Origin: Lyophyllum atratum
Taxonomy: Eukaryota; Basidiomycota; Agaricomycetes; Agaricales; Lyophyllaceae
Length of the DNA stretch: 64,000 nucleotides
Direction: 5' to 3'
Assembly (NCBI GenBank): GCA_014905825.1
Contig: JACGCN010000001.1
Location: 1,054,001 to 1,118,000 of the forward strand
The notes beneath the pieces were generated by a model, which saw nothing but the letters and a program-made list of their open reading frames with translations, searched no databases and was not told where the DNA came from. The translations under genes were made by a program, and so were the position numbers. This document shows, piece by piece, positions 12,705 to 22,996 of this stretch (position 1 is its first letter; the number at the start of each line of letters is the position of its first letter).

Positions 12705-15507
12705 CTATTTCCGCATAGGAGTCCCATGACCAGCGCTTCCTACCCACCGCCATACCCTCATTTCATCACCGCCGTGTATCTCTTGTAAATTAGCTCTGAC
12801 ATTGGCATTTCCTTCTACCACACGCTCAACCTGATCCCATAGCCTACTTCGGGACGCGACAGAGTGTTCATCTTGAAGGATAAGATCTCGCAATTGTAGT
12901 GATGAGAGATAGGGCTGCGGGACTGTGACAGGATCTGTGTGATGGGCGAGTTCTTGGTTACGCAGAGTATCGAGTGCGATTTGTACTAAATCCGCGACGT
13001 GTTTACTTTCCACGCGTCTTCGTGCACTACGAGCGCGGCTGAATAATAGACCGAGGATCACAAGGGCTAACCCTGACGAAAGTAATGAAACATATTAGGA
13101 TACGGCTGAGAACAAAAGGAAAGAAATGTTTACCAAAAACCGTAGTCCGCCATTTGGCCCAGATTTCCCTGGACTTGACGGTGATCACACAATCCCAGGT
13201 CAGGTCAGCTGTTTTATGAGCGACATATCGAAGGCCCCTGAAGGTGGAGTTGTGAATAATGAGCCTACTGAAGTAATAGGGAGGCTTACAGTTTGTCCTC
13301 CCCGATCATGACCCCACCCCACTGAATCAACTGTTGAATAGCTTCATTGAAGGTGTCATCAAATGTCGGCAAAAGATGAGACTTTGGACCAGAATGAGTT
13401 GAGATAAGGATGTTAAAAGGACGCTACTCACCGGGGTCTTATTTTTCATCGCTTCCCTCAAACTTTCCAACTCAATTCCCCATCGCTTAGCTTCTCCTCC
13501 ATCCATGTCATTGACAGATTCTTGCAAGACTTTGCCACCTGCGCATACGCGGCGTCCCCTTTCTTGGCCAAGTAAAGACTCGATCCGTTTCCCAAGAACT
13601 CCAATATTCCTCTTTCTTTTAGGGTCCTCCACGCATCTAGGAGGGAGAGCCACGCTGCCCAGGCCCTGGTAGTCCATCCAGTACTGTCGATAATATCTTA
13701 TACACCAGATCTGCCAGAGGTGTAGACAGAGAAAGTTTGGTGTCGCGGGGCGAGGATGAAACCGGAAGGAAGAAAAGAAGAGGATGTGGTCGCATAAGAT
13801 AACCAGGCTCGCAGGTTATATGATCTTGACTACATTTCGCATGCTCAGGGCATGGCGTACATGAATCTGGATGAGCCCAGGGAATCAAAGGCGGTAAAGG
13901 GCACGGTGTCAGATCAAGAGCCTTGGAATCGGCGTCTCCAGACAGAGGGGGGAGGTATAGGAAGGTCCTGTTCTCTCGGTTGCATGCCTCTACAGCAATC
14001 CGACGTGTCCTCAGTTCCTCCAATGCACTATTAGTGTTACTTCCTGTGTCGCAGTACCCGATAGAGGCAGACTCCTGTTTGTAGTTGATCACGGCATACA
14101 ACGCAGGTAATCCCACCAAGAGGAGGAGAAGGGGACGGATAATGCTAGCGAGCCCAGCCTTTCCTCGCTGCGATCTGCGACGTTTGACAACAGGCTTACC
14201 ACCTTGCGCAATTCGTTGTGAGATGGCCACTGTCTGATCTTCTGGCACCTCTGAGTCCGTGAAAGGGTCCTCTTCTTCCGCCTTTGCGCCTTCATCTTCT
14301 GAGATAAAGTCCTGTGTACTCTCTTCTTTGATAGGCTCTTGTACATCATGGAAGGGATGGTGTTCATCGATCAAGTTCAGTTCATCGCCACTCTCCTCAT
14401 GTTTCGCCTGAGCCGCCTTCCCAGGAGTGCGATGTTCCACAGGTGTGAAACTAGTCCTGATGAATTTGGGTTGATTCAGACGCAGGTGGTCGCTGGGAGG
14501 AACTGCAGGTAATTGAGGATCGAAGGTGGACTGAGGTGGAGCGAATCTGTTGTCTTGGGGAGAGCGGGGCAGCCGAGGAGGGGATGGGAACATTTGAGGT
14601 GGCGCTGATGCTGATTTCCGTGATTTACGAGGTCCTTCGCTCTTCCGCGCTGCCTTGGGTCGCACCGGTGAGGGTCGAGCGGGTGACGAAGACTCTGCGC
14701 CAGACTGAAATATGTTATTGTCTTCCCAGCCGCTATCTTCCTGCAGCCTGGTATAGGTGTTTGTCAGAACGACATTAAGCCCTTTCAAGAATACGCACTG
14801 TATTTGAGACACGGCGTCCATGAGCACCAGCGGCCTCTGCCTGTAAAAACAAAAAGGTTCCGTGAGCGAGGCCAGGATACACAGTGAGATCGCCTAACAG
14901 TTTTCTTACTCCTCCCGACTTTCTTTATGGGGAGCTCCTCCTCGGGTTCGCTCTCTTCCACTAGGGCTGGCTGAGCGGCAGCGGTTTTGCGGTGCGGTCC
15001 GCCGAGGGTGGGCTGGGCAGAGGATCGGCGGCGTTTCGGCTAAATGAAAATGAAAACGACGGCCAATGTGGTAGACATAGAGCCACTTACAGGGTCGGGC
15101 CTGGGGACCGGAACATCGTCATCCTCGTCGTGTGCTGGAACTCGAGAAAGGCGACCAGATGCCCTCCGTGCAATAGATTCCTGAGAACTGTCGGTTGTGC
15201 GGTCATAACGAGTAAGTATCAATCTTACTCTGCGTAAGGGTTGGCCAGTAGCACCATCCATTATTCCATCATCGCTAGCAATGCTATTCACCCTCTTGAT
15301 ACGCTCTTTCTTGAGTTTGGTGGCCTTGGACTTGATTTCGTCGTTGAAGACTACCACAAGCTTGGGTTTGGAGTAGGGAGTGGGGTATTTGACATTGTGA
15401 TAACCAAGAATACCAAGTAGTTGCGAGATAGTGAGCAATCCCGGATCGAAGTCCGGCTCGAGGTATTCGCCTAACGCAATGACCTGAGCAGAGGTCATTC
15501 GCGACAT
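12705..15507 (-). CDS. HEH1: Inner nuclear membrane HeH/LEM-family protein (Src1/Heh1/Man1 type)
   Basis: Integral inner-nuclear-membrane protein that tethers chromatin and helps nuclear pore and ESCRT surveillance. The N-terminus (from 15507) has a helix-extension-helix motif: QVIALGEYLEPDFDPGLLTI, LLGILGYHNVKYP, then KPKLVVVFNDEIK. A long acidic and proline-rich nucleoplasmic region follows. The first membrane segment is at about 14140-14090 (IIRPLLLLLVGLPALYAVINY). The lumenal part has paired cysteines (CTPCPEHAKCSQDHITCEPG). A second hydrophobic segment at about 13075-13040 (LALVILGLLF) precedes the Man1-Src1 C-terminal winged-helix-like domain (LQLRDLILQDEH, MRVWRWVG). The first ATG was chosen; a second in-frame ATG lies three codons downstream. 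Confidence 0.9.
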
Positions 15508-15784
15508 TTCGGCTGGAAGATATCAGAGAAACTCGATGTAGATCGTGAGCTTTCAGTGCAGTCAAGTGCAAAGGAACGTTTGGTCTCAAACTGAAAGGTT
15601 AGGCTTAGACACTGACAGCGTGTGCAACACGAGATCACCACGTGCCGCCCTGAGAATATAACAAAAGACAACTATCTTGTTTACTGAGTACTAGATCTGG
15701 AGTGACTGGAAGCAAACTGGGAGTAAGTAATATGTTACGGTCGAGACCATGATTTGCTTCTATCAATAATAACATCACGACATT

Positions 15785-17557
15785 CTATAGCGTTGGCCGA
15801 AGGAGGCCAGACGTTCCATACCATTTTCCCTTCACCTAAGACAGAGACGTTAGCCCAGTTCCCACAAATTGGAGTTCCATTTACCATGAAGTTCCAGTAA
15901 GCAGCAGGGAATAAGTCCTAGGATCAGAAAATCAAATCTGCTTCATTCGCGTTGCACGAACATGTTTACCTTCTTTATGTGGTAGAATAATCTGCAGGGG
16001 ATAAATGGTTGAGTTCAGAAAGGGGTTGCGAAGCTTGTGATAGTACCGACCTATTGCTCTTGGACTGGTCGAAGAGGCCCGAGAAAGACTCTTTAGGCTC
16101 CAGACCGTATTTGAATTCAGCCAACATGAGTTCGCCATACCCAGTCAGCAACTAATACAAGTCAAGCATCAATACAGCTGTACAGGGCGTTGAAGTGGAA
16201 AGACTGACGGGGCAGCTGGTGTATCCGTCGTAAGCTGCGTTGCTGATTTTACCTGTATCTACCACAGAAAACAGGTTCTCGGTGAGCACAGGGGCCTGAG
16301 CTGTAATAGCTGCTGCGGTTTTGGATGTCGGGAGTGAAGAGCAATCGCCGAGGGCAAATATGTTGCCAAATTCGGGGTTTTTGTGTCTCAAGCTCGCCTC
16401 GTCAACGTCGACCCAGCCGGTGCTGTCAGCAATAGGTGATCCTTTGATCAAGTCAAGGGGACCCATTGGGGGCGTGACATGGAGCAGAGTATAGTCGACA
16501 TCGACGGTGGACCCGTCCTCCTTCATGAACGTGGCCTTGTGGTTGGCCGGATCAACTGCTACGAGGTTATGTTGGAAGTAGCCGCCAACACCTCGCTCGA
16601 CTCGGAGGGCATTTAGCGCATCCGAATATTTCTTGACACTGAACATGGTTGGCATGCCGGTGAAAAAGTCTATTTTGATGTTATCCCGGCGTCCTGTTCG
16701 CCGATACCTATCCCAAGCCATCCACATTATTTTTTGAGGAGCTGACAGTGTTGTCAGACACAGAGAAGCCAGCAGTTTCAAGCGCTTACCACCCGCGCAC
16801 TTTATAACTCCCGAAGGCTGCGTGAAGATGGCCTGGCCGGAACGGAGGGCCTCGATGTCGTCCCAGACTTTATCGCAAGTGTCGTATGAATATATGGATG
16901 ACACTCCGGATGTGGGATCTCCAAGAGCTTTCGGAAGACCTTTGATACCGTCCCAATTGACTTTCATGCCCGTGGCGACGACTAGGACATCATAAGATAG
17001 ATCCCGGCCTGAGACGGTGGTAACGGACGACGTCTTTGGGGAGAAGGATTTAACATTCTCTGGGATGTGCGCAATATGTTTGGAGACGAGTGATGCTAAG
17101 GGAGCACGGAAGTCGCTTTTGGGTTTTAGCCCAGCGCCAACAAGAGTCCTGGAATAAAATCAGCGAATTCGTTTGAACATTGCTAAAGCGCTTGACCATC
17201 CAGGCTAAAGATAAGATGTTGGCATATGCTTGGTTTTGCAAGGAGAGTTGGCTCTCGCACTCACTTGGTAGTAATGGTACTCTGCTCCATCCACGACTGC
17301 TACATCTCCTTCATTTAAAGGTTTTCCAGCTTTCTTGAAGCGATCGTAGATTTGGTGGGCAACGGACATGCCACCACTGCCTGTCAGAGTGAAACATCAG
17401 TACAAACAGAAGTAAGCTATTTCTCGACCAAAATACCTCCGCCAACAACGAGAACTTTATACTTGTCCTTATCGCTGGACGTGGCCAGCGAGCGTATGCC
17501 TGGGCGATGGACCCGCGGCCTGAACGTGGACAACGCGTTTCGAGAAACGGTCAACAT
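15785..17557 (-). CDS. SQR: Sulfide:quinone oxidoreductase, mitochondrial
   Basis: Flavoprotein that oxidises sulfide and passes electrons to ubiquinone at the inner mitochondrial membrane (fission yeast Hmt2, animal SQOR). The start at 17557 gives a mitochondrial presequence (MLTVSRNALSTFRPRVHRPG), then the FAD Rossmann motif YKVLVVGGG continued as SGGMSVAHQIYDRF after an intron. Both redox cysteines of the family are visible: one in the PSGVIKCAG segment (about 16800) and one in YDGYTSCPLLTGYGELML, which spans an intron near 16200. The flavin-site motif FGNIFALGDCSSLPTSKTAA is also present. Four short C-terminal exons end RPTL at 15785. The intron at 16742-16789 is 48 nt and stop-free, directly after the first cysteine. 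Confidence 0.93.
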
Positions 17558-17775
17558 GAGTAGATTTTGGTGATGAGTGAATGATCCAAAATAGCGATGG
17601 TCGCCGCAGTTCCGATTGCCGACTGACAATGTCTCGCAACATGTGTTACCAAGGCTCTCTAGCGCACAACACTTCAATTCGCAGCTGTTCCTGGCGAACG
17701 TTTCTTTTTCCTATCATTCCCTGTCATTCTGCCAGACTGGATCTGTAGTAACTGTCTTTTCACATTCATCCTTGT

Positions 17776-18932
17776 ATGCTCCCCACCAACCCTCGTATGG
17801 GCCCTAGGGGTCTTCCCAGCAACCCAAAGCCTCGCTCTCGTTCGACAGGGCGATCGAGAGACGATCCTCGAAGCCGCCCACCTGAAGAAGACTCTTATCA
17901 GTCGCCACCCCGCTCCTCATCTCGCCCGGGCATACAAGCCGAGCGCTCTCGAACCCCCCCGCTCCCAGCATCTCGTCGGCCGCTGCGCCAAACCGACACA
18001 CGTCCTCAAACAAGGCCATCCCATAGATCTGATGACTCTGCATCCTCAACTACGTCCTCCTTGCTTGACCGAATGAAATTTGGCAGCGGTTATGCATCCT
18101 CACGCACAAGCCTTGAGGAGGACCACAAGCCGCTGGAGTCCACGTTACGACCTGATGGCGCGACGAAGTCGCTTCGACAACGGCGGTTACCTGGGGAATA
18201 CCAAGCCTCACCCATAGGTAAACAAACCCTTCTGTATACTCGCTATCTAACAAATGTGAATATTTGGAATTAAACAGGGCTTGAGGAGACTTCTGAGACA
18301 GGTGATGGTCATGCTATCTGGAGCCGTGTGGCAACCGCGGCCAGCACTCTCACTGTGAGCGTAAGCAAAGCTTGGGCTGCAAATGTCACAACATCTGCTG
18401 GAGAAGGTAAGACAAGCTTCTATTCCATTATCTTTCTCATAAACCAAGGTTTTGTTCAGAAACCCCGCCTGGCCAAGATTCGCGTCTCACGCGTGCCTTG
18501 AAAGCCTATCATCTGGAAAAGGCCCGCGATCCCACTGACCTTCCTCCTTGGCTCTTTGATGAGCGGGAACGTCGACGACCAGTCAGTGTCGAACAACTAC
18601 CAAGCCGGGACGCCGACGACAACAGGTACCAGCAAGAACAGCCAGTTCATGATATGCCCAAATCTCGGGGACTTCGTGACATCTACGATGCCTATACGCC
18701 CGAAGCACCTGTCTCGCGACCTTCTCACCGGGTCTTCAGCGAAGATCCCCCGCCGTCGAAAGCGACCGACAGATTGAAAGCATTACGCGATGCCAAACGT
18801 AATGTATTGGCCCCCCCGCCAAGGCGCCCCCTTGTGGAAGCGACAGGAAGCGACAGTCAGTATGATTTCAACCCCAAGGGAGTTGCTCCACGAGCACGGG
18901 TGGGCCTGCCATCTGGGCCCCGACGGCTGTGA
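17776..18932 (+). CDS. Mso1-like protein with candidate Sec1-binding region
   Basis: Three exons. Exon 1 is Ser/Arg/Pro-rich and looks disordered. Exon 2 (about 18279-18405) and the start of exon 3 carry the best conserved block: AIWSRVATAASTLTVSVSKA, then LTRALKAYHLEKARDPTDLP followed by PWLF. That pattern of an amphipathic helix and a basic helix ending in a Pro-Pro-Trp-Leu motif resembles the short Sec1-binding region of Mso1, which helps vesicle docking and SNARE assembly at the plasma membrane. The C-terminus has another conserved-looking helix (ATDRLKALRDAKRNVL). The Mso1 assignment is from recalled similarity to a short motif. Divergent from SQR with 218 bp between starts. Confidence 0.5.
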
Positions 18933-19722
18933 GGGGAAGAGTCGGACAGATGGCCTTGTAAATCATTGATGGTTTGGGGGATGACAGATAGATGGACCGA
19001 AACGATGGGAGCCCGGAGCAGATGTACGCGTAGGTGGACTTTGTTGTACTTTACTTGGAAACGTTATTTCAAGCGCAGGGTGTATGTTATATGTATAGCT
19101 CATCGACACGGTCTAATTTTGCGGCGTCCAGATACACACTTGCGAAAAGAAGACAGCAACGGCTGGTAACTGCCAGTAGTCCGACATGGCCGTCACTGAT
19201 TTCAAGTGAAAACGTGATTCATGTGGCGAGCTGTAACCCGACATGCCGTGTGCGGCACAGCATCCAAGAGGGAGGCTAGGAGGGAGCATCGCAGCCAAGC
19301 GACGAGGATGGATTGCTACCAAGGCATCAGCCAGTCACCACCATTGGGCCTTGATCTCGACTCCTGCTGATCAGCGTTTCCATGGGTTTTGATCTCCGCG
19401 TGTCGCAGCCATCTTAAATGGGCTCATCCATCCATCTCCCTCCACCTTTCCCTCGTCTCCCTTTCGTTTCCTTTTCGTTCCTTCCCTTTCTTTCGTTCCT
19501 TCTCTCTCTCTCATCTGAGTCGAGTTGATCTTCGGCTAGCCCAACTTTCGTTCGAGGTAAACTATCACAAGCTCTTCCCCGTCCTACAACACCTCATCCC
19601 CCTTCTAGATCACCACCCTCTTTGAAAGAGTCTTTCAGCAAATCCTCCAGGGAGGTTCCTTAGTTTTCAGTCCAACGACATCCACACCCCTACGGTTTTC
19701 CTTCCTTGTTCTATTCTAAGAA
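18933..19722. other. Long intergenic region upstream of the cupredoxin gene
   Basis: 790 bp between tandem genes on the plus strand. It holds the pyrimidine-rich tract listed separately. No convincing coding region: the short open frames have no recognisable domain and no consistent splice signals. Confidence 0.55.
19430..19515 (+). promoter_or_regulatory. CT-rich promoter tract upstream of the cupredoxin gene
   Basis: About 85 nt made almost wholly of C and T on the plus strand, around 210-290 nt before the ATG. CT-rich blocks near the transcription start are typical of strongly expressed fungal genes. That this one sets the start site is inference. Confidence 0.45.
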
Positions 19723-21232
19723 ATGGTCTTCATCGCCCCTTTCCTTGGTGCTGCCGTCCTCCTTTCCCGCTTTGTCTCGGCATTGCCCCGCCCTCAAGAT
19801 AGCGCAGTTGGTGAAGAAGTTGCTGTCTCTGCCCCCAACGGCATCCCTCTCACGGATTCCGTCGAACTTGCCTCGTGAGTGGCTTGCTCAGCTCGTCCAG
19901 GGTGTCAGCTTAAATAGTGTATTAGCCAACTTGCCAGCGAGACTGGAGCTGCCAATAAGGCGCAGGTCACTTCAGCCGCAGGCAACTACGGTGCTGGTGC
20001 CGGAGCTTACGGCAGTAGCAACAACGAGTGGACCTCGGTAGCAGTCGTCACAACGTCGACTTCTGCGTCATGGCCTGCCTATTCCTCTCCCCGCATATGG
20101 CTCTGGAAACTCCAACTGGGGAGGATCTGGTTATGATGATTGCGTTTCCCGTATGTATTCGCCCCTCCATTGCTTTTATCGTTTTAACGAAGGGATTCAG
20201 AATGTCTGGCTACCCATGGTGCCCCTATGGCCTCTTACGTTCCTACCGCAACCAGCGGCAGTGATGGTAGCTCCGGTTCTGGTGCCACCCACACCGTCAT
20301 CGTCGCACCTAGTCAAGGTGTCTTGCGCTATGTTCCCTTCGCTGTGAACGCCTCTGTTGGAGACACCGTCAAGTTCATGTGGGGCGCCAACAACCATACC
20401 GTCACCAAATCGTCTGCTCTTGAGCCCTGCAACAAGTCCAGCGACGCCTCCTTCGCTTCCGGAATCCAGATCAAGGACTTCGTCTGTAAGTCGATAACAC
20501 CTGGCGTCGATAATATGTAACTCACCCCTCCTTTTCTTAGTCACTCAAGTTGTCAACGACACGAACCCCATCTACTTCCACTGTGCTATCCCTGGTCACT
20601 GCCAAAAGGGCATGTTCGGTATCATGTACGCAATTTAACTTATCCAAGTGATGAATACTCACGGTCCTGGCAACGTAGTAACCCTCCCAACGCCTTCGGT
20701 TCTGCATCGTCTGTTTCTAGGATGATGCAACCATTAGGTGCCAGCGTATGTGCCTCCTTTTCTCGGACCAATGCCTTTCTTTTAACTTGTTTTTCAGAAC
20801 CCCGATATCGCAGCCTATGCTTCTTATACTACCAAGCAAACCGGCACCAACCTTCTGGCTTCCAAATGGGGTGGCAACATCGATCTCTCTGCTATTCCTG
20901 AATGGGCCCAAGCTGATACCGCTGAGAATGTCCTCTACACTCGCAATTTCCTTGCCGCCAATGCAGAGGTTCTCAAAGAAGATGGATCGATCGACCTCAG
21001 CAATGCTGGCGCAACCCCTCTCATGATCCCTCAGGATGTTAGTGCTGCTCTCAACAATGCTGCTGCTGCGCCCGCGCCCTCGAGCCCTCCTCCCTCTGCT
21101 GCGACCAGCGCGGCCCCCACGCCATCTGGCGAATCTGAGAACCAGTTGCAGGGCAATGGAGCAAGCTCATTAGCATCGCCGAGAGCCTTCGTCGCTCTCT
21201 TCGTTGTCGCGGCAACCTTCTTCGCTCTGTAA
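19723..21232 (+). CDS. Secreted GPI-anchored cupredoxin-domain protein
   Basis: Extracellular copper-protein-like molecule of the fungal cell surface. The start gives a signal peptide (MVFIAPFLGAAVLLSRFVSA). A Gly-rich segment leads through an intron to DDCVSQCLATHG, then the cupredoxin fold: HTVIVAPSQGVLRYVPFAV, VGDTVKFMWGANNHTVTKSS and YFHCAIPGHCQKGMFGI. The His in NNHTV and the Cys, His and Met of the later loop form a complete type-1 copper site. The C-terminus is Ser/Ala/Pro-rich and ends in a hydrophobic tail (AFVALFVVAATFFAL) typical of a GPI signal. Three donors (19991, 19997, 20015) all join in frame to the acceptor at 20123, so that exon end is ambiguous. Substrate or partner unknown. 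Confidence 0.85.
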
Positions 21233-21531
21233 AGGGATTGCAATGTTAACCAGAGGCCTGGTACGACGAGGTGAAAACGTGTGCATCTTAATAGCCGCTT
21301 ACATTGGACTCTTAAAATATCAATCATATACCGCTTGGAAACGTTGGACTTGACTACCCTTTTGATTTTGCTGGCTTTTTCTACTTTACTATTTTCGCAC
21401 CCGAGGATACACATTCTCTTTGCTACTTAGGTAGTCTCTGAATGCCCAATGCAACTCAGGTTTGACACCCAATAAGTAATATGGATGGAAGAGTGGCGAA
21501 TCATTGGGCTTTCTGAGTCCTTCCCTTCTCA

Positions 21532-22996
21532 CTAAAACCCGAAGATATCGTCAATCTCATCCCTAGGTTTTTCCCGCTTCTTCTTCCGACGATGCTCATT
21601 ATCCTTAGTCCCCTTACTAGTTTTAACTGCGACTTTGGTTTCCTTCAGCTCACGCTCCACAACTATACGTGCTGGGCCTGTTGAAAGGTTCATAAACATC
21701 CTATTTCGCTCAGGAAATATATCGAACATACCAGTCGGCACTGCACTTTTTGCACAATCGAGGACAGACGGCTTCACGATGTCGGTGTCTGACGTCGAGG
21801 GATCTTGATGGTGATGTTCAAGGTCCGTTGCCTCGTCTCGCACAGCTTCTGCTGTCGGAAGGCTGAGTGTTAAGGTTGTAGGCGTCTTCATAAATATGTT
21901 AGACACCTCTTCGAATGAAGCAGTCGTTTAAGCATACAGATAGTATCCCAGAGATGCGCTGAGCTATGCCCTGCATGGTTTGGAGAATTTCTTGCAGTTC
22001 TGTGGAGACGGCACTCATTCGAGACACGACGGCAATCAGAATTAAGATAAGCTGAAGAAACGCCCCAGATTGCATCGCAAGAGTGAAGGATCTGGAGGCA
22101 GGTAAGCACAAGGTCACTACCACGACATCGACACGAACCTGTATGCCTCGAGTAATTTTTCTTGCATCTGCCATATTTGAGCGTGTTACACAAGTGGTTA
22201 CACTGGACTTCCGCACCTTCTCTAACAGAGCAGAGCTCATGGAGATGCATTGCAAGACCATGGCGACCAGGGTAATTCCCGGATAATGGGTCCAGGAGCC
22301 TTTCATCATCTTTGGACTTGTTGTAAAGGTTTGACCAGAAAGACAAAATTTCAAGGCATGCACTCACTTGTTGGGTATATCTTCAGGACTGAAGAAAGAA
22401 CCTCGTAAGGTATCCACAGTCTGATCTATGTGTAGGCCATCCAGTCTGCGACAGAATCTTCGAATCTCCACAATACGCCTCCAGAAAAGAGCTACGCGGT
22501 GCTGATTCTTGCCCTTGTAATATAACCTCTCAAGGACCTGATATTCGTCTCGAAATGCACCAAGAGCTACGTGAAGACGACGGGAGCAGTTCTTGAGGTC
22601 CTTCAGCACTACGTCTACCGAGCCATGTTGAGAGCTGTCAAGATGACTCCTCGGAATCGATGTTATAGGGAGAGGTCCAGTGTTCCGTTTACGCATGAGC
22701 GTTTTAGCAAGCCTGCAGTGTTAAATTACTTTAGCCCAATGCTTACATCATCCGATCCCTCAAGCCAACAACCGCGACGAGCGTTGTCCTGGCGTTGTCT
22801 ACGATATCCTCTTTGATCGCGAATGGCACAACCAGGTCAAGATGCGAAATTCTTCCAGAGGGGAAAGATCGAGGTTTGCCACCTTTCCTGAATGACTGGC
22901 GCGTTTGCGGTTCAACGTCAAGATTCTAGGAACTTCGTACAGAGCTACAGGCTGCTGAGACGAAGGATAAGAAGTTCTTGAAACGGAAGACAGCAT
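21532..22996 (-). CDS. Nepro-domain protein (probable RNase MRP-associated nucleolar factor)
   Basis: The central exon reads LKNCSRRLHVALGAFRDEYQ, ERLYYKGKNQHRVALFWRRI and RRFCRRLDGLHI, the pattern of the NEPRO family, nucleolar proteins tied to RNase MRP and 5.8S rRNA maturation. Downstream exons give LQEILQTMQGIAQRISGILS and a tail ending KPRDEIDDIFGF. The start is unclear. A spliced model begins at 22996 ([19 protein letters not shown]) with introns at 22940-22888 and from 22746. A shorter one starts at the ATG pair at 22751. The longer model overlaps the AP-1 beta coding region on the opposite strand by 174 bp. The family call comes from recalled similarity, so it is moderate. Confidence 0.58.

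Noticed and set aside
19981..20130. Apparent frameshift in the cupredoxin gene
   Set aside because: An intron from 19991, 19997 or 20015 to 20123 restores the frame, so no lesion is needed.
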